DNA of 6,099 bases from Magnetococcales bacterium (GCA_015229045.1 JADGCJ010000183.1:1-6099); one strand, 5' to 3'. Shown: positions 1 to 5,936, counted from the stretch's first letter. Translations and numbers: made by a program. The notes: a model not told the origin generated them from the sequence alone.

Positions 1-84
1 CGGATTGAGACTTGGCTGGGACAGGGGTTTGCTTGCTGGATGCTGTCAGCGTCAAACAGGAGGATGTGTGGTTACGTTTTGGTC

Positions 85-88
85 AGGA
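85..88 (+). promoter_or_regulatory. Ribosome binding site supporting the ATG 96 start
   Basis: AGGA lies seven bases before ATG 96. The alternative TTG at 12 has no good purine-rich core at a suitable distance. The AGGAGG at 58-63 sits only two bases from the in-frame GTG 66, which is too close. Confidence 0.45.
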
Positions 89-95
89 ATATATC

Positions 96-923
96 ATGAA
101 ACAAGTTGACTTCTGTGCTGCTCGTGTTGCTCATGTGCTTTGGGAAGCTGAATTGGAGGAGATGGTTCAGCAACGTCGGAAGACGATTCACCTGGGCACA
201 TGTAAAGATTGTGATCTGGGACTATGGCTTCATGGTGATGGCATCAGGGAACTGTATCACCTGGATTCGGTGCGACAGTTGGTGAGGGTTCACGAGGCGT
301 TTCACCATACGGCCGATCGTCTCGTCGCCTTGATCTTTACGGACCAACAGAAAAATATCGAAGCAGAGATGAATCAACTGCGCAGTTTGAGCCGTGATAT
401 CGTCTATCTTGTGACCGAGGCGGAGCTAGATTATCTGGAACATAAACCATTGAGCGATTTTTCGGCACATCCGGTCAAGAGTCTCATCCATCGTTTGTTC
501 AATATACATATCCCGGAACACGGGGATGTTGAACAAAGAGGTGTCCTGGATGTGAGTTATGCAAGATTGATGCATTTGCGCTGGTCAAGGCAACTGTTGC
601 GGGCGTTCCAGCACTGGGGAAAAGATGCCGTATTGTCGACATCAGAATCCTGTGTTGTGGGTGTTTGGATCAAGGATGTCAAGAGTCAGGATGAAACGAT
701 CATCAAGATCATTAAAGAGTTGGACGAAAAGCACCATCAATTCCATGTCAAGGCAGAAGAGACGGTTCGTCTTTTGCGGAAGAAAAATTTCCGTGCATCC
801 GAGACGGTATACAACGATGTGGTAGCTCTGGGACGGGAGGTCTTGTATTTATTGACACGTATCGAGTTGGCCTTTCTGCAATCTGAAACGGTCGCCGCAT
901 CAGTAAATGTGTTTGGGCACTGA
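96..923 (+). CDS. Tandem double CZB (chemoreceptor zinc-binding) domain protein
   Basis: Numbered from ATG 96 (275 aa), the protein is two copies of a CZB-like four-helix domain. Copy 1 has His13, Cys39 in a CxxGxWL motif, His66 and His70 in HEAFH. Copy 2 has His160, Cys186 in CVVGVWI, His213 and His217 in HHQFH. The spacings (26, 27 and 4 residues) are identical in both copies. The similarity runs past the metal ligands (SRDIVYLVTEAELDYLE versus GREVLYLLTRIELAFLQ), so each unit is about 110 residues. CZB domains bind zinc through a His3-Cys site and control chemoreceptors or diguanylate cyclases. Here there is no output domain, membrane segment or signal peptide, so it is probably a cytoplasmic zinc- or oxidant-responsive adaptor (inference). 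ATG 96 has AGGA seven bases upstream. The frame is open back to TTG 12, where a 303-aa form could start with a poorer ribosome site. It is the first gene of the tight + strand cluster. Confidence 0.85.
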   Translation: MKQVDFCAARVAHVLWEAELEEMVQQRRKTIHLGTCKDCDLGLWLHGDGIRELYHLDSVRQLVRVHEAFHHTADRLVALIFTDQQKNIEAEMNQLRSLSRDIVYLVTEAELDYLEHKPLSDFSAHPVKSLIHRLFNIHIPEHGDVEQRGVLDVSYARLMHLRWSRQLLRAFQHWGKDAVLSTSESCVVGVWIKDVKSQDETIIKIIKELDEKHHQFHVKAEETVRLLRKKNFRASETVYNDVVALGREVLYLLTRIELAFLQSETVAASVNVFGH

Positions 924-930
924 ATGGGAG

Positions 931-1875
931 ATGCCGCGTCTTTTGTTTCAGCGTTGCCTGGCAGTGTTTGTTCTGTCCGTTGTTTGGGTGGTTTCCTCGT
1001 CGGCGGGCCATGCGGAAGAGAGCAACTTCGGCCCCTTGCACAAACTCGCTGAGGAAGGTGATCCCGTTTATCAGTATATTCTGGGCATGATGTATTCATT
1101 GACGCGCACTATTCCAAACAATGATCGTTTGGCGCTGCTATGGATTGATCGCGCCGCCAACAAAGGTTATGCCAAGGCCCAGTTTGAATTGGCCAATCGC
1201 CATATTGCAGGCAACGGGGTTGCCAAAAATGGTGCGTTGGCCTGCTCCTGGTACCTGAAGGCTGCGGAACAAGGCCATGGAGGAGCCCAGACCAGGTTGG
1301 GCCATATGCATTATCATGGTACTGGATGTGAGAAAAATGATCAGAAAGCGGTGCTGTGGTGGCAAAAGGCGGCCGAGCAGGGAGAGAAAACAGCCCAATA
1401 TCCGTTATCTGTCATGCTGGAGAAGGGAATCAGTACCGCCAAGGATCCCAAACAGGCGTTGTTCTGGTGTCGACAGGCGGCTCAGCAGGGTATTGCCGAA
1501 GCCCAGGAGGAGCTTGCTGACCGTTACCAAATGGGCCGGGGAGTGGCCAAGGATGATAAACTGGCTGTCCATTGGTGGCTCAAGGCCGGAGAACAAGGTC
1601 ATACCGTAGCACAAAGAAGCCTGGGAGCCATGTACTTTCTGGGGTATGGAGTGCCAAAAGACTATGTTGCCGCCTATATGTGGCTCAATCTGGCCGCCTC
1701 AAACAGGGATCGGTTGGCCAAACGATGGCGTGAGACAGTTGCCAAAGAGATGACCCGTTCCCAGATCGCGAAAGGACAGCAGCGGGCCAGTGAATGGTTG
1801 GAACAACGGGCAGGCAACCGGCACGAGGCCGAGGGTGCCCGTGAGATGCTCACCCCTGCTCTTCGGTTTCCATGA
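931..1875 (+). CDS. Exported Sel1-repeat (SLR/TPR-like) protein
   Basis: Numbered from ATG 931 (314 aa), the protein opens with a signal peptide: a basic start (MPRLLFQR), a hydrophobic core (LAVFVLSVVWVVSSS) and an AGHA/EE cleavage site near residue 28. Six Sel1 repeats of exactly 36 residues follow without gaps, at about 44-79, 80-115, 116-151, 152-187, 188-223 and 224-259. They carry the usual A-x-x-x-LG-x-x-Y, GxGV and W-x-x-KAAEQG pattern. The tail at about 274-290 (MTRSQIAKGQQRASEW) is typical for the family. Sel1 repeats form an alpha-solenoid that binds proteins, so a periplasmic scaffold role is likely; the partner is unknown. ATG 931 starts seven bases after the CZB gene stop. An earlier ATG at 907 overlaps that gene by 17 bases but would add an acidic, poor signal-peptide start. 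Neither start has a well-spaced ribosome site. Repeat 4 is the most diverged, lacking the usual LG and GxG residues. Confidence 0.9.
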   Translation: MPRLLFQRCLAVFVLSVVWVVSSSAGHAEESNFGPLHKLAEEGDPVYQYILGMMYSLTRTIPNNDRLALLWIDRAANKGYAKAQFELANRHIAGNGVAKNGALACSWYLKAAEQGHGGAQTRLGHMHYHGTGCEKNDQKAVLWWQKAAEQGEKTAQYPLSVMLEKGISTAKDPKQALFWCRQAAQQGIAEAQEELADRYQMGRGVAKDDKLAVHWWLKAGEQGHTVAQRSLGAMYFLGYGVPKDYVAAYMWLNLAASNRDRLAKRWRETVAKEMTRSQIAKGQQRASEWLEQRAGNRHEAEGAREMLTPALRFP

Positions 1876-1884
1876 AGGGGTGCT

Positions 1885-1989
1885 TTGAGGTGGAAAGACT
1901 TGCTGGTACTGGCCGTTTTATGCGGTCAGGTTCTGGTGTTGTTGTCCGAAATTGGTGATGTTTACATGTTATTGTCCGTATTTGGGTAA
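1885..1989 (+). CDS. Possible 34-residue hydrophobic small protein
   Basis: After the Sel1 gene stop (1873-1875) the same frame is open again to TAA 1987-1989. TTG 1885 has AGGGG at 1876-1880, four bases upstream. The peptide would begin MRWKD, continue with a hydrophobic core LLVLAVLCGQVLVLL and end SEIGDVYMLLSVFG, which resembles a single membrane segment with a positive start. It fills the gap exactly: it ends seven bases before the ODP gene start. It could equally be chance or a leader region. A start at TTG 1900 is also possible. No family is recognised. Confidence 0.25.
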   Translation: MRWKDLLVLAVLCGQVLVLLSEIGDVYMLLSVFG

Positions 1990-1996
1990 TAATTTT

Positions 1997-2854
1997 ATGA
2001 AAGATATGATTGACGGAAAAGTGTCTCATGATCGTCCAATCCCATTGGCTGATGGGGTGTATTGGGTCGGTTATAATGATGCCGGGGGTGGGTTTTCGTG
2101 CAATCCGTACTTGATTGTTGATGGGGATGAAACTGTTCTCATTGATGGAGGCAGTCGTCCGGATTTCAGTACGGTAATGCGGAAAATCTTGCAGGCAGGT
2201 GTATCTCCTGGGTCAATTTCTCACCTTGTTTATCATCATTATGATCCTGATCTGTGTGGTAGTCTTCCCAATCTGGAAGAGATGATTGGTCGTGCAGATC
2301 TGAAAGTGATCTCCAAGGGTGAGAACAATCCATTTATCAGTCACTACGGTTGCCGGTCGGAACTGCATTGCATTGATAAAATGGCTCTGCAATTGGTGTT
2401 GAAATCAGGGCGAAGAGTTCGTTTTATTCCAACGCCCTACGCCCATGCGGCGGGAAGTTTTATGACCTATGACGAAAAAACGGGCATTCTCTTTTCCAGT
2501 GATCTTTTTGGCAGTCTCTCACACTGTTCTGGCTGGCAACTCTTCATGGAGGTGGATCGCCGCTGTCATGCATGCATTCAAGCTGTTCCGTCAGACTGCA
2601 AGATGGTTTGTCAGACAGTCGGTTCTTCGTGTCCCTTTTCCGGGATTGTTCAGTTCCATCGGCAGGTGATGCCCTCCAATGCCGCTTTGCGTTTCGCCCT
2701 TGCGGCAGTGCAGGCACTCAATCCCCGTATCATCGCTTCTCAACATGGTTCCATTCTGTGCAAACGGGAAGATATTGCCAAGACAATCCAGATTTTGATT
2801 AATTTGGAGGATGTGGGGATTGATGGTGTTCTTCTGGAGATGGCGCGTGCTTGA
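1997..2854 (+). CDS. ODP-like di-iron metallo-beta-lactamase-fold sensor protein
   Basis: Numbered from ATG 1997 (285 aa). The start GVYWVG, the stretch NPYLIVDG and the LIDGG strand match the MBL fold of flavodiiron proteins and their relatives, the oxygen-binding di-iron (ODP) proteins. The metal ligands visible are His81-x-Asp83-x-Asp85, His150 (PTPYAHAAGSF), Asp169 (ILFSSDLFG) and His250 (ASQHGS). Leu86 stands where flavodiiron enzymes have the second His of HxExDH, a change compatible with ODP-type sensors rather than reductases. There is no flavodoxin domain, which also argues against O2/NO reductase activity. The known ODP protein of Treponema serves chemotaxis as an iron/oxygen sensor; here the neighbour is a histidine kinase, so sensing for that kinase is inferred. 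There is an unusual Cys-rich stretch (residues 177-212). The frame opens at TTG 1952, which would add 15 residues; 1997 is chosen because family similarity begins just after it, though its ribosome site is weak. ATG 2006 is another option. Confidence 0.85.
   Translation: MKDMIDGKVSHDRPIPLADGVYWVGYNDAGGGFSCNPYLIVDGDETVLIDGGSRPDFSTVMRKILQAGVSPGSISHLVYHHYDPDLCGSLPNLEEMIGRADLKVISKGENNPFISHYGCRSELHCIDKMALQLVLKSGRRVRFIPTPYAHAAGSFMTYDEKTGILFSSDLFGSLSHCSGWQLFMEVDRRCHACIQAVPSDCKMVCQTVGSSCPFSGIVQFHRQVMPSNAALRFALAAVQALNPRIIASQHGSILCKREDIAKTIQILINLEDVGIDGVLLEMARA
2836..2840 (+). promoter_or_regulatory. Ribosome binding site for the kinase, inside the ODP gene
   Basis: GGAGA lies six bases before GTG 2847. 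This is the best-spaced site among the possible kinase starts. At ATG 2811 the GGAGG (2806-2810) touches the start codon. The site sits within the last codons of the ODP gene, so ribosomes ending there could start the kinase. Confidence 0.5.
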
Positions 2855-4190
2855 ACTGCACACCCTGTTGATGGACTGCGCCAATCGGGCGGATCCCCTG
2901 CTTGACCGGGTTCTACTATTGTTGGTTGAACAACGGGCAAAGTTGGCAGAGAGACGAATCAATGACCAGTTGCTGGTAGAACTTGTCCGCCAATTGGTCG
3001 AGTCGGAACGACAGCTCAATGAATACAAGGAAAATTTACTTCAGGCAAACGAGACTCTGGAGCGCCAGTACAGGGCACTCATCGAGGCAGAAAAATTAAA
3101 GCAGGATGTCGAACTGATCACTCGTCACGATATGAAATCCCCATTGAACGGTGTCATTGGTTTTGCAGACCTTCTCCTGAGTACCACCCTCTCTGCCGAA
3201 CAGGAAAAGCATGTCAAGACGATACGCAAGTCGGGTGTAACTGTTTTGCACATGATCAACCTTTCGCTGGGCCTGTATCGTATGGAACAAGGTATCTACC
3301 AACTGGATGTGGTGGAGATCGATTTGCTGCCGATTATTCAGAGTGTCAGGAATGATGCAACGGCATTGATTGCTGGCAATCGACTGATTCTGGAGACAAG
3401 GATTCAAGGTAAGCCTGTTGTGGCAAGCAACTCGTTCTTCATCCGTGGAGAAGAGGTGCTTTGTTACTCCATGCTGGCCAATTTGATCAAGAATGCCCTT
3501 GAGGCATCCCCCGAAGGAGGGGTCGTGACCATCGATATGGAAGGGCAAGAGGATAGAGGAGTGGTCAGGATCCGCAACCAGGGTGCTGTGCCAAAGGAGA
3601 TCCGAGGCAGCTTCTTTGAGAAATATGCCACGTCTGGCAAGTCATCTGGAACAGGACTGGGTACCTATTCCGCCAAGCTTATTGTGGAAACAATGGGCGG
3701 CACAATCCAGATGAACTCTTCCGATGACGGATGGACGGAGGTCACCATTGTTGTTCCCATTGGGGAACATTGTGTGGGTGTACCTGGGGAATCGGGTGCG
3801 ATGCGGTCTGTTGCAGAAGCCGAATTGCTGACTGATGGTGCGCATGAGACAGATGAACACCGTATTGTCACGATGCCGACAACAGAAGAAAGTCAGCAGA
3901 CAGTGCCGGATCAGTTGCCAATATTTTTGTTTGAGTTTTCACAACACATGGAAAGCCTAAGCCGAGCTGTTGAGTTACAGAACAGTGAATCCGCACTGCA
4001 GGAGGCTTTGTGGATGAGATCACGCCTATCCGAGGTGAGTGCGGTGCGTGTTGCAACACAAGCCTTGCGGTTATACGGACTGATTGAGGCAGATGATTGG
4101 GAAGATGTTCGCAAGGCATTTCAAGCGTTCAGGCAGAAACTCAATGAAGAAATTGCAAAATTGATTGTTAAAGAAACGGATGTAACATAG
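2847..4190 (+). CDS. Cytoplasmic sensor histidine kinase with C-terminal Hpt-like domain
   Basis: Numbered from GTG 2847 (447 aa). Residues 1-50 are helical with no recognised sensor domain, and 51-88 look like a coiled coil. The H box is RHDMKSPLNG with phospho-acceptor His94. The N box is LIKNALEA with Asn216. The ATP lid region reads RNQGAVP (Asn244, Gly246), FFEKYATSGK, then GTGLGTYSA (Gly268-Gly272). The G1 box thus has Asn instead of the usual Asp, a form I recall from kinases with the FeKYxTSGK-GTGLGTYSA signature. No transmembrane segment is seen. After a linker (about 309-355), residues 356-438 look like an Hpt four-helix domain, but the HxLKG motif is replaced by LWMRS, so no phospho-histidine is present. 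The start overlaps the ODP gene stop by eight bases; ATG 2811 or 2823 would give longer forms. With no sensor domain of its own, it probably takes its signal from the ODP protein (inference). The response regulator is not in the window. Confidence 0.88.
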   Translation: MLELHTLLMDCANRADPLLDRVLLLLVEQRAKLAERRINDQLLVELVRQLVESERQLNEYKENLLQANETLERQYRALIEAEKLKQDVELITRHDMKSPLNGVIGFADLLLSTTLSAEQEKHVKTIRKSGVTVLHMINLSLGLYRMEQGIYQLDVVEIDLLPIIQSVRNDATALIAGNRLILETRIQGKPVVASNSFFIRGEEVLCYSMLANLIKNALEASPEGGVVTIDMEGQEDRGVVRIRNQGAVPKEIRGSFFEKYATSGKSSGTGLGTYSAKLIVETMGGTIQMNSSDDGWTEVTIVVPIGEHCVGVPGESGAMRSVAEAELLTDGAHETDEHRIVTMPTTEESQQTVPDQLPIFLFEFSQHMESLSRAVELQNSESALQEALWMRSRLSEVSAVRVATQALRLYGLIEADDWEDVRKAFQAFRQKLNEEIAKLIVKETDVT

Positions 4191-4342
4191 TCATCAACTT
4201 TTTAGTGTACTGGTGTTTGTCTGTTTGCTTTTTTGTTGTTGGTATGTTGTGCTTTGGTTTCTGAAATATGTATACAATTCGCGAGTCTGCTCAGTGCCGG
4301 ATACCTGATTATTCTGGCTTGGTGAATGGAGTGTCTGTGTAA
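4191..4342 (+). other. T/G-rich intergenic spacer with a weak promoter candidate
   Basis: There is no gene and no clear terminator hairpin after the kinase stop. About 4206-4262 is nearly all T and G on this strand. A poor promoter-like pair, TTGTGC (4247-4252) and TATACA (4271-4276) with an 18-base gap, could serve the next gene; the palindrome TGTATACA (4269-4276) overlaps it. The matches to sigma-70 consensus are only 3/6 and 4/6. Four bases of ribosome site, GGAG (4328-4331), stand 11 bases before ATG 4343. Confidence 0.3.
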
Positions 4343-4684
4343 ATGTCACCAGTTTTGCAAACAGTTATTCTGCTTACCTTGTCCAACGTCTTTATGACGT
4401 TTGCTTGGTATGCGCATCTGAAGCATTTGGAAGATCGCTACTGGTTGATTGCTGCGGTAATCAGTTGGGGAGTGGCCCTTTTTGAGTACCTGCTGCAAGT
4501 TCCGGCTAATCGGATCGGGTTTGGATCTCTTACCTTGCCGCAACTGAAAATAATACAGGAAGTGATTGCTCTGGTTGTTTTTGTGCCCTTCTCTGTATTC
4601 TACATGGGAAATGCAGTCAAACTGGATTTTGTCTGGGCTGGTTTATGTTTGATGGGGGCGGTCTATTTCATGTTCAGAGGGTGA
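4343..4684 (+). CDS. DUF486 / DMT-type small membrane protein
   Basis: A 113-residue, very hydrophobic protein. Four membrane segments can be read at about residues 3-24 (LQTVILLTLSNVFMTFAWYA), 33-52, 68-90 (LKIIQEVIALVVFVPFSVFY) and 95-111 (FVWAGLCLMGAVYFMF). Length and the motifs TFAWYAHL, ISWGVALFEYLLQVPANRIG and KIIQEVI fit the DUF486 family of the drug/metabolite transporter superfamily closely. Such short four-helix proteins are thought to work as dimers in the inner membrane, by analogy with small multidrug exporters; no substrate is known for this family and none can be read here. The gene stands apart, 152 bases after the kinase and far from the next gene, so it is probably a separate transcription unit not tied to the signalling genes. 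Confidence 0.92.
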   Translation: MSPVLQTVILLTLSNVFMTFAWYAHLKHLEDRYWLIAAVISWGVALFEYLLQVPANRIGFGSLTLPQLKIIQEVIALVVFVPFSVFYMGNAVKLDFVWAGLCLMGAVYFMFRG

Positions 4685-4739
4685 TTTTGTTCATCGGACG
4701 CTGTTTTGACCGGGTTCCTGCTGTGTTGTGCCTCCTCTG

Positions 4740-4874
4740 TCATGACGCCGTTATAGGTTCCGGGTCAGGGAGATTTGCCATCCCATTTGTGGCATCGTTC
4801 TGCTCCGTCGCACTTCCATAAATTTCAGGAATGGGATGCTTGTGGGTGAAGCCTGTGCGGAATTCGAGTGGCAT
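4740..4874 (-). CDS. Possible small or remnant ORF, 44 residues
   Basis: From the minus-strand ATG at 4874 the peptide begins MPLEFRTGFTHKHPIPEIYG and ends MANLPDPEPITAS at TGA 4740-4742. The frame is open 14 codons further upstream, to 4916, reading KARRQEQCIRLIRG, which looks as protein-like as the rest; an internal TTG at 4886 could also start it. No clear ribosome site is seen at either start. It may be the tail of a decayed gene rather than a working one. No family is recognised, and it has no neighbour on its strand. Confidence 0.25.
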   Translation of the reverse strand: MPLEFRTGFTHKHPIPEIYGSATEQNDATNGMANLPDPEPITAS

Positions 4875-4879
4875 TCCGC
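4857..4879. repeat. 7-bp perfect inverted repeat
   Basis: The arms GCGGAAT (4857-4863) and ATTCCGC (4873-4879) enclose a nine-base loop. No T tract follows on either strand, so it does not look like an intrinsic terminator. It could be an operator or a chance match; it overlaps the start of the minus-strand ORF at 4740-4874. Confidence 0.4.
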
Positions 4880-4905
4880 GTATCAACCGGATACACTGCT
4901 CCTGA

Positions 4906-5017
4906 CGTCTGGCTTTTTACCATGATGACCAGAGGGCGTTGTCAGATTTTGACCTGCGCATCGATTTTGGCAACGACCGTGTTGGCGGGAGTGTCCTGCT
5001 CGAGCGTGTTTGACTGA
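4906..5017 (+). pseudogene. Possible coding remnant upstream of the nuclease gene
   Basis: This frame reads RLAFY then HDDQRALSDFDLRIDF and GNDRVGGSVLLERV to TGA 5015-5017. It has many codons starting with G (about half of the last 30), as expected for real coding sequence. There is no good start codon, and the frame is closed upstream by TGA 4903-4905. The nuclease frame directly after it (5010-5069) reads TDQDGYLWPARYLNLTG, which also looks protein-like, so the two may be pieces of one broken gene. The family is not recognised. Confidence 0.2.
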
Positions 5018-5060
5018 TCAAGATGGCTATCTCTGGCCTGCGCGATATCTGAATTTGACT

Positions 5061-5064
5061 GGGA
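5061..5064 (+). promoter_or_regulatory. Ribosome binding site supporting the GTG 5070 start
   Basis: GGGA sits five bases before GTG 5070. The alternative start TTG 5010 has no purine-rich site at a useful distance, and conserved nuclease sequence begins only after 5070. Confidence 0.45.
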
Positions 5065-5069
5065 ACATA

Positions 5070-5936
5070 GTGGAAGATAAAGATAAAAACAGGTCGCAGT
5101 ACGATACCACCTTCAAGGATCTGTTCAAACAGCCACCGCAGCGACTGCTGCATGTGCTGGTTGGGCAGCAGGCTGTCGCAATCTTACCAGTTGAGTTTGC
5201 GTCAACCCAGAAACGGGTGCCTGATTTGGTTTTTCTGATGGAGGATGGCTCAATAGTCCATGTGGAATTGAACAGCAAACCCGAGGAGATGGATTGGCGG
5301 ATGCTGATGTACCACACGTTCATACGGCAACAGTATCCAGATAAGATACTTCGCCAGAAGTTGCTTTATGTCGGGGATACAAGATGGAATCAGCAGGTGG
5401 GGATCGAGGAGGAGCGGCTATCGTTTCAATATGACCTTGTCGATATTCGCGACATTGACTGTCGGGAGTTGATGGCCAGTCCTCACTTGGAGGAAAACAT
5501 CCTGGCCATTCTCTGCCGGATGAGTGACCAGAATGAAACCATTCGAGAAATTTTATATCGAATCAGTGAGTTGCCGGACAAGGCCAGAGCGGATGCATTG
5601 ACAAAGCTGGTGATTCTGTCTCGGTTGCGTCGGTTGGAAACAGAAGTCAAAAGGGAGGCTGAAAAAATGGCTCTTACGTTCAATGTGATGGAAAATGATG
5701 TGTTGCGACCGTTGTTTCTGCAAGAGAGGATGGATGGCGAACTGGCAGGTGAGCGCAAAGGCCGTCATGAGGGTGAGGCAGCCGTTCTGACCCGTCTCCT
5801 TCAACATCGCTTCGGCGATCTACCACCATGGGCCAGCCAGAAAATTGCCGATGCTGAGCTAGCCACTTTGGAAAATTGGAGCCTCCGAATCCTGGACGCA
5901 CCGACGTTGGAGAGCGTGCTGGCGGACCCGTCGTAA
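5070..5936 (+). CDS. Rpn-like PD-(D/E)XK nuclease / putative transposase with DUF4351
   Basis: Numbered from GTG 5070 (288 aa). The N-terminal part opens with QYDTTFKDLF, typical of this family. The nuclease core has Asp52 (RVPDLVF), then Glu66-x-Asn68-x-Lys70 (VHVELNSK), followed by the conserved WRMLMYH. The usual form is ExQ, so Asn68 is a conservative change and the site may still bind metal. The middle (about 135-215) is helical and charged. Residues 233-286 match DUF4351 (LTRLLQHRFGDLPPWASQKI, then LENWSLRILDAPTLESVL). Relatives are called recombination-promoting nucleases or putative transposases and often occur in many copies per genome; Rpn proteins cut DNA and promote RecA-independent recombination. 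The gene stands alone, with no terminal inverted repeats seen. A longer form from TTG 5010 would be 308 aa. The core appears complete, without frameshift. Confidence 0.88.
   Translation: MEDKDKNRSQYDTTFKDLFKQPPQRLLHVLVGQQAVAILPVEFASTQKRVPDLVFLMEDGSIVHVELNSKPEEMDWRMLMYHTFIRQQYPDKILRQKLLYVGDTRWNQQVGIEEERLSFQYDLVDIRDIDCRELMASPHLEENILAILCRMSDQNETIREILYRISELPDKARADALTKLVILSRLRRLETEVKREAEKMALTFNVMENDVLRPLFLQERMDGELAGERKGRHEGEAAVLTRLLQHRFGDLPPWASQKIADAELATLENWSLRILDAPTLESVLADPS

Larger units (their letters stand above)
4685..5069. other. Gene-poor region with coding-like fragments
   Basis: There is no confident gene in these 385 bases. On the minus strand an open frame runs from 4916 down to a stop at 4740-4742. 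On the + strand, frame 4906-5017 has a coding-like base pattern up to TGA 5015-5017. An inverted repeat lies at 4857-4879. These are described separately. No terminator for the upstream gene and no convincing promoter for the downstream gene was found. Confidence 0.5.

Noticed and set aside
737..1099. 120-residue minus-strand open frame
   Set aside because: It covers the end of the second CZB domain and the Sel1 signal peptide on the other strand, and its translation is low-complexity and basic.
1872..1959. 28-residue ORF starting in ATGA overlap with the Sel1 stop
   Set aside because: The peptide has no recognisable features, and the hydrophobic ORF in the other frame fits the gap better. 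The ATGA overlap alone is weak evidence.
1997..2854. Flavodiiron O2/NO reductase or ordinary metallo-beta-lactamase hydrolase
   Set aside because: There is no flavodoxin domain, and Leu replaces a required His in the HxExDH motif. The HxDxD...H...D...H pattern fits ODP-type proteins better.
2591..3028. 145-residue minus-strand open frame
   Set aside because: It lies over the end of the ODP gene and the start of the kinase, whose frames carry clear family motifs. The minus-strand translation is rich in Ser, Arg and Thr with no recognisable domain.
3096..3548. 150-residue minus-strand open frame
   Set aside because: It lies opposite the H box and N box of the kinase. The translation shows no domain and has no ribosome site or neighbours.
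4922..5017. 31-residue lipoprotein-like peptide (LATTVLAGVSCSS)
   Set aside because: The residues before the Cys (GVS) do not fit a standard lipobox well. No ribosome site precedes the ATG, and the frame stops six residues after the Cys.
5010..5936. Complete insertion sequence around the Rpn-like gene
   Set aside because: No terminal inverted repeats or target-site duplications were found by eye on either side, so only the gene is called.
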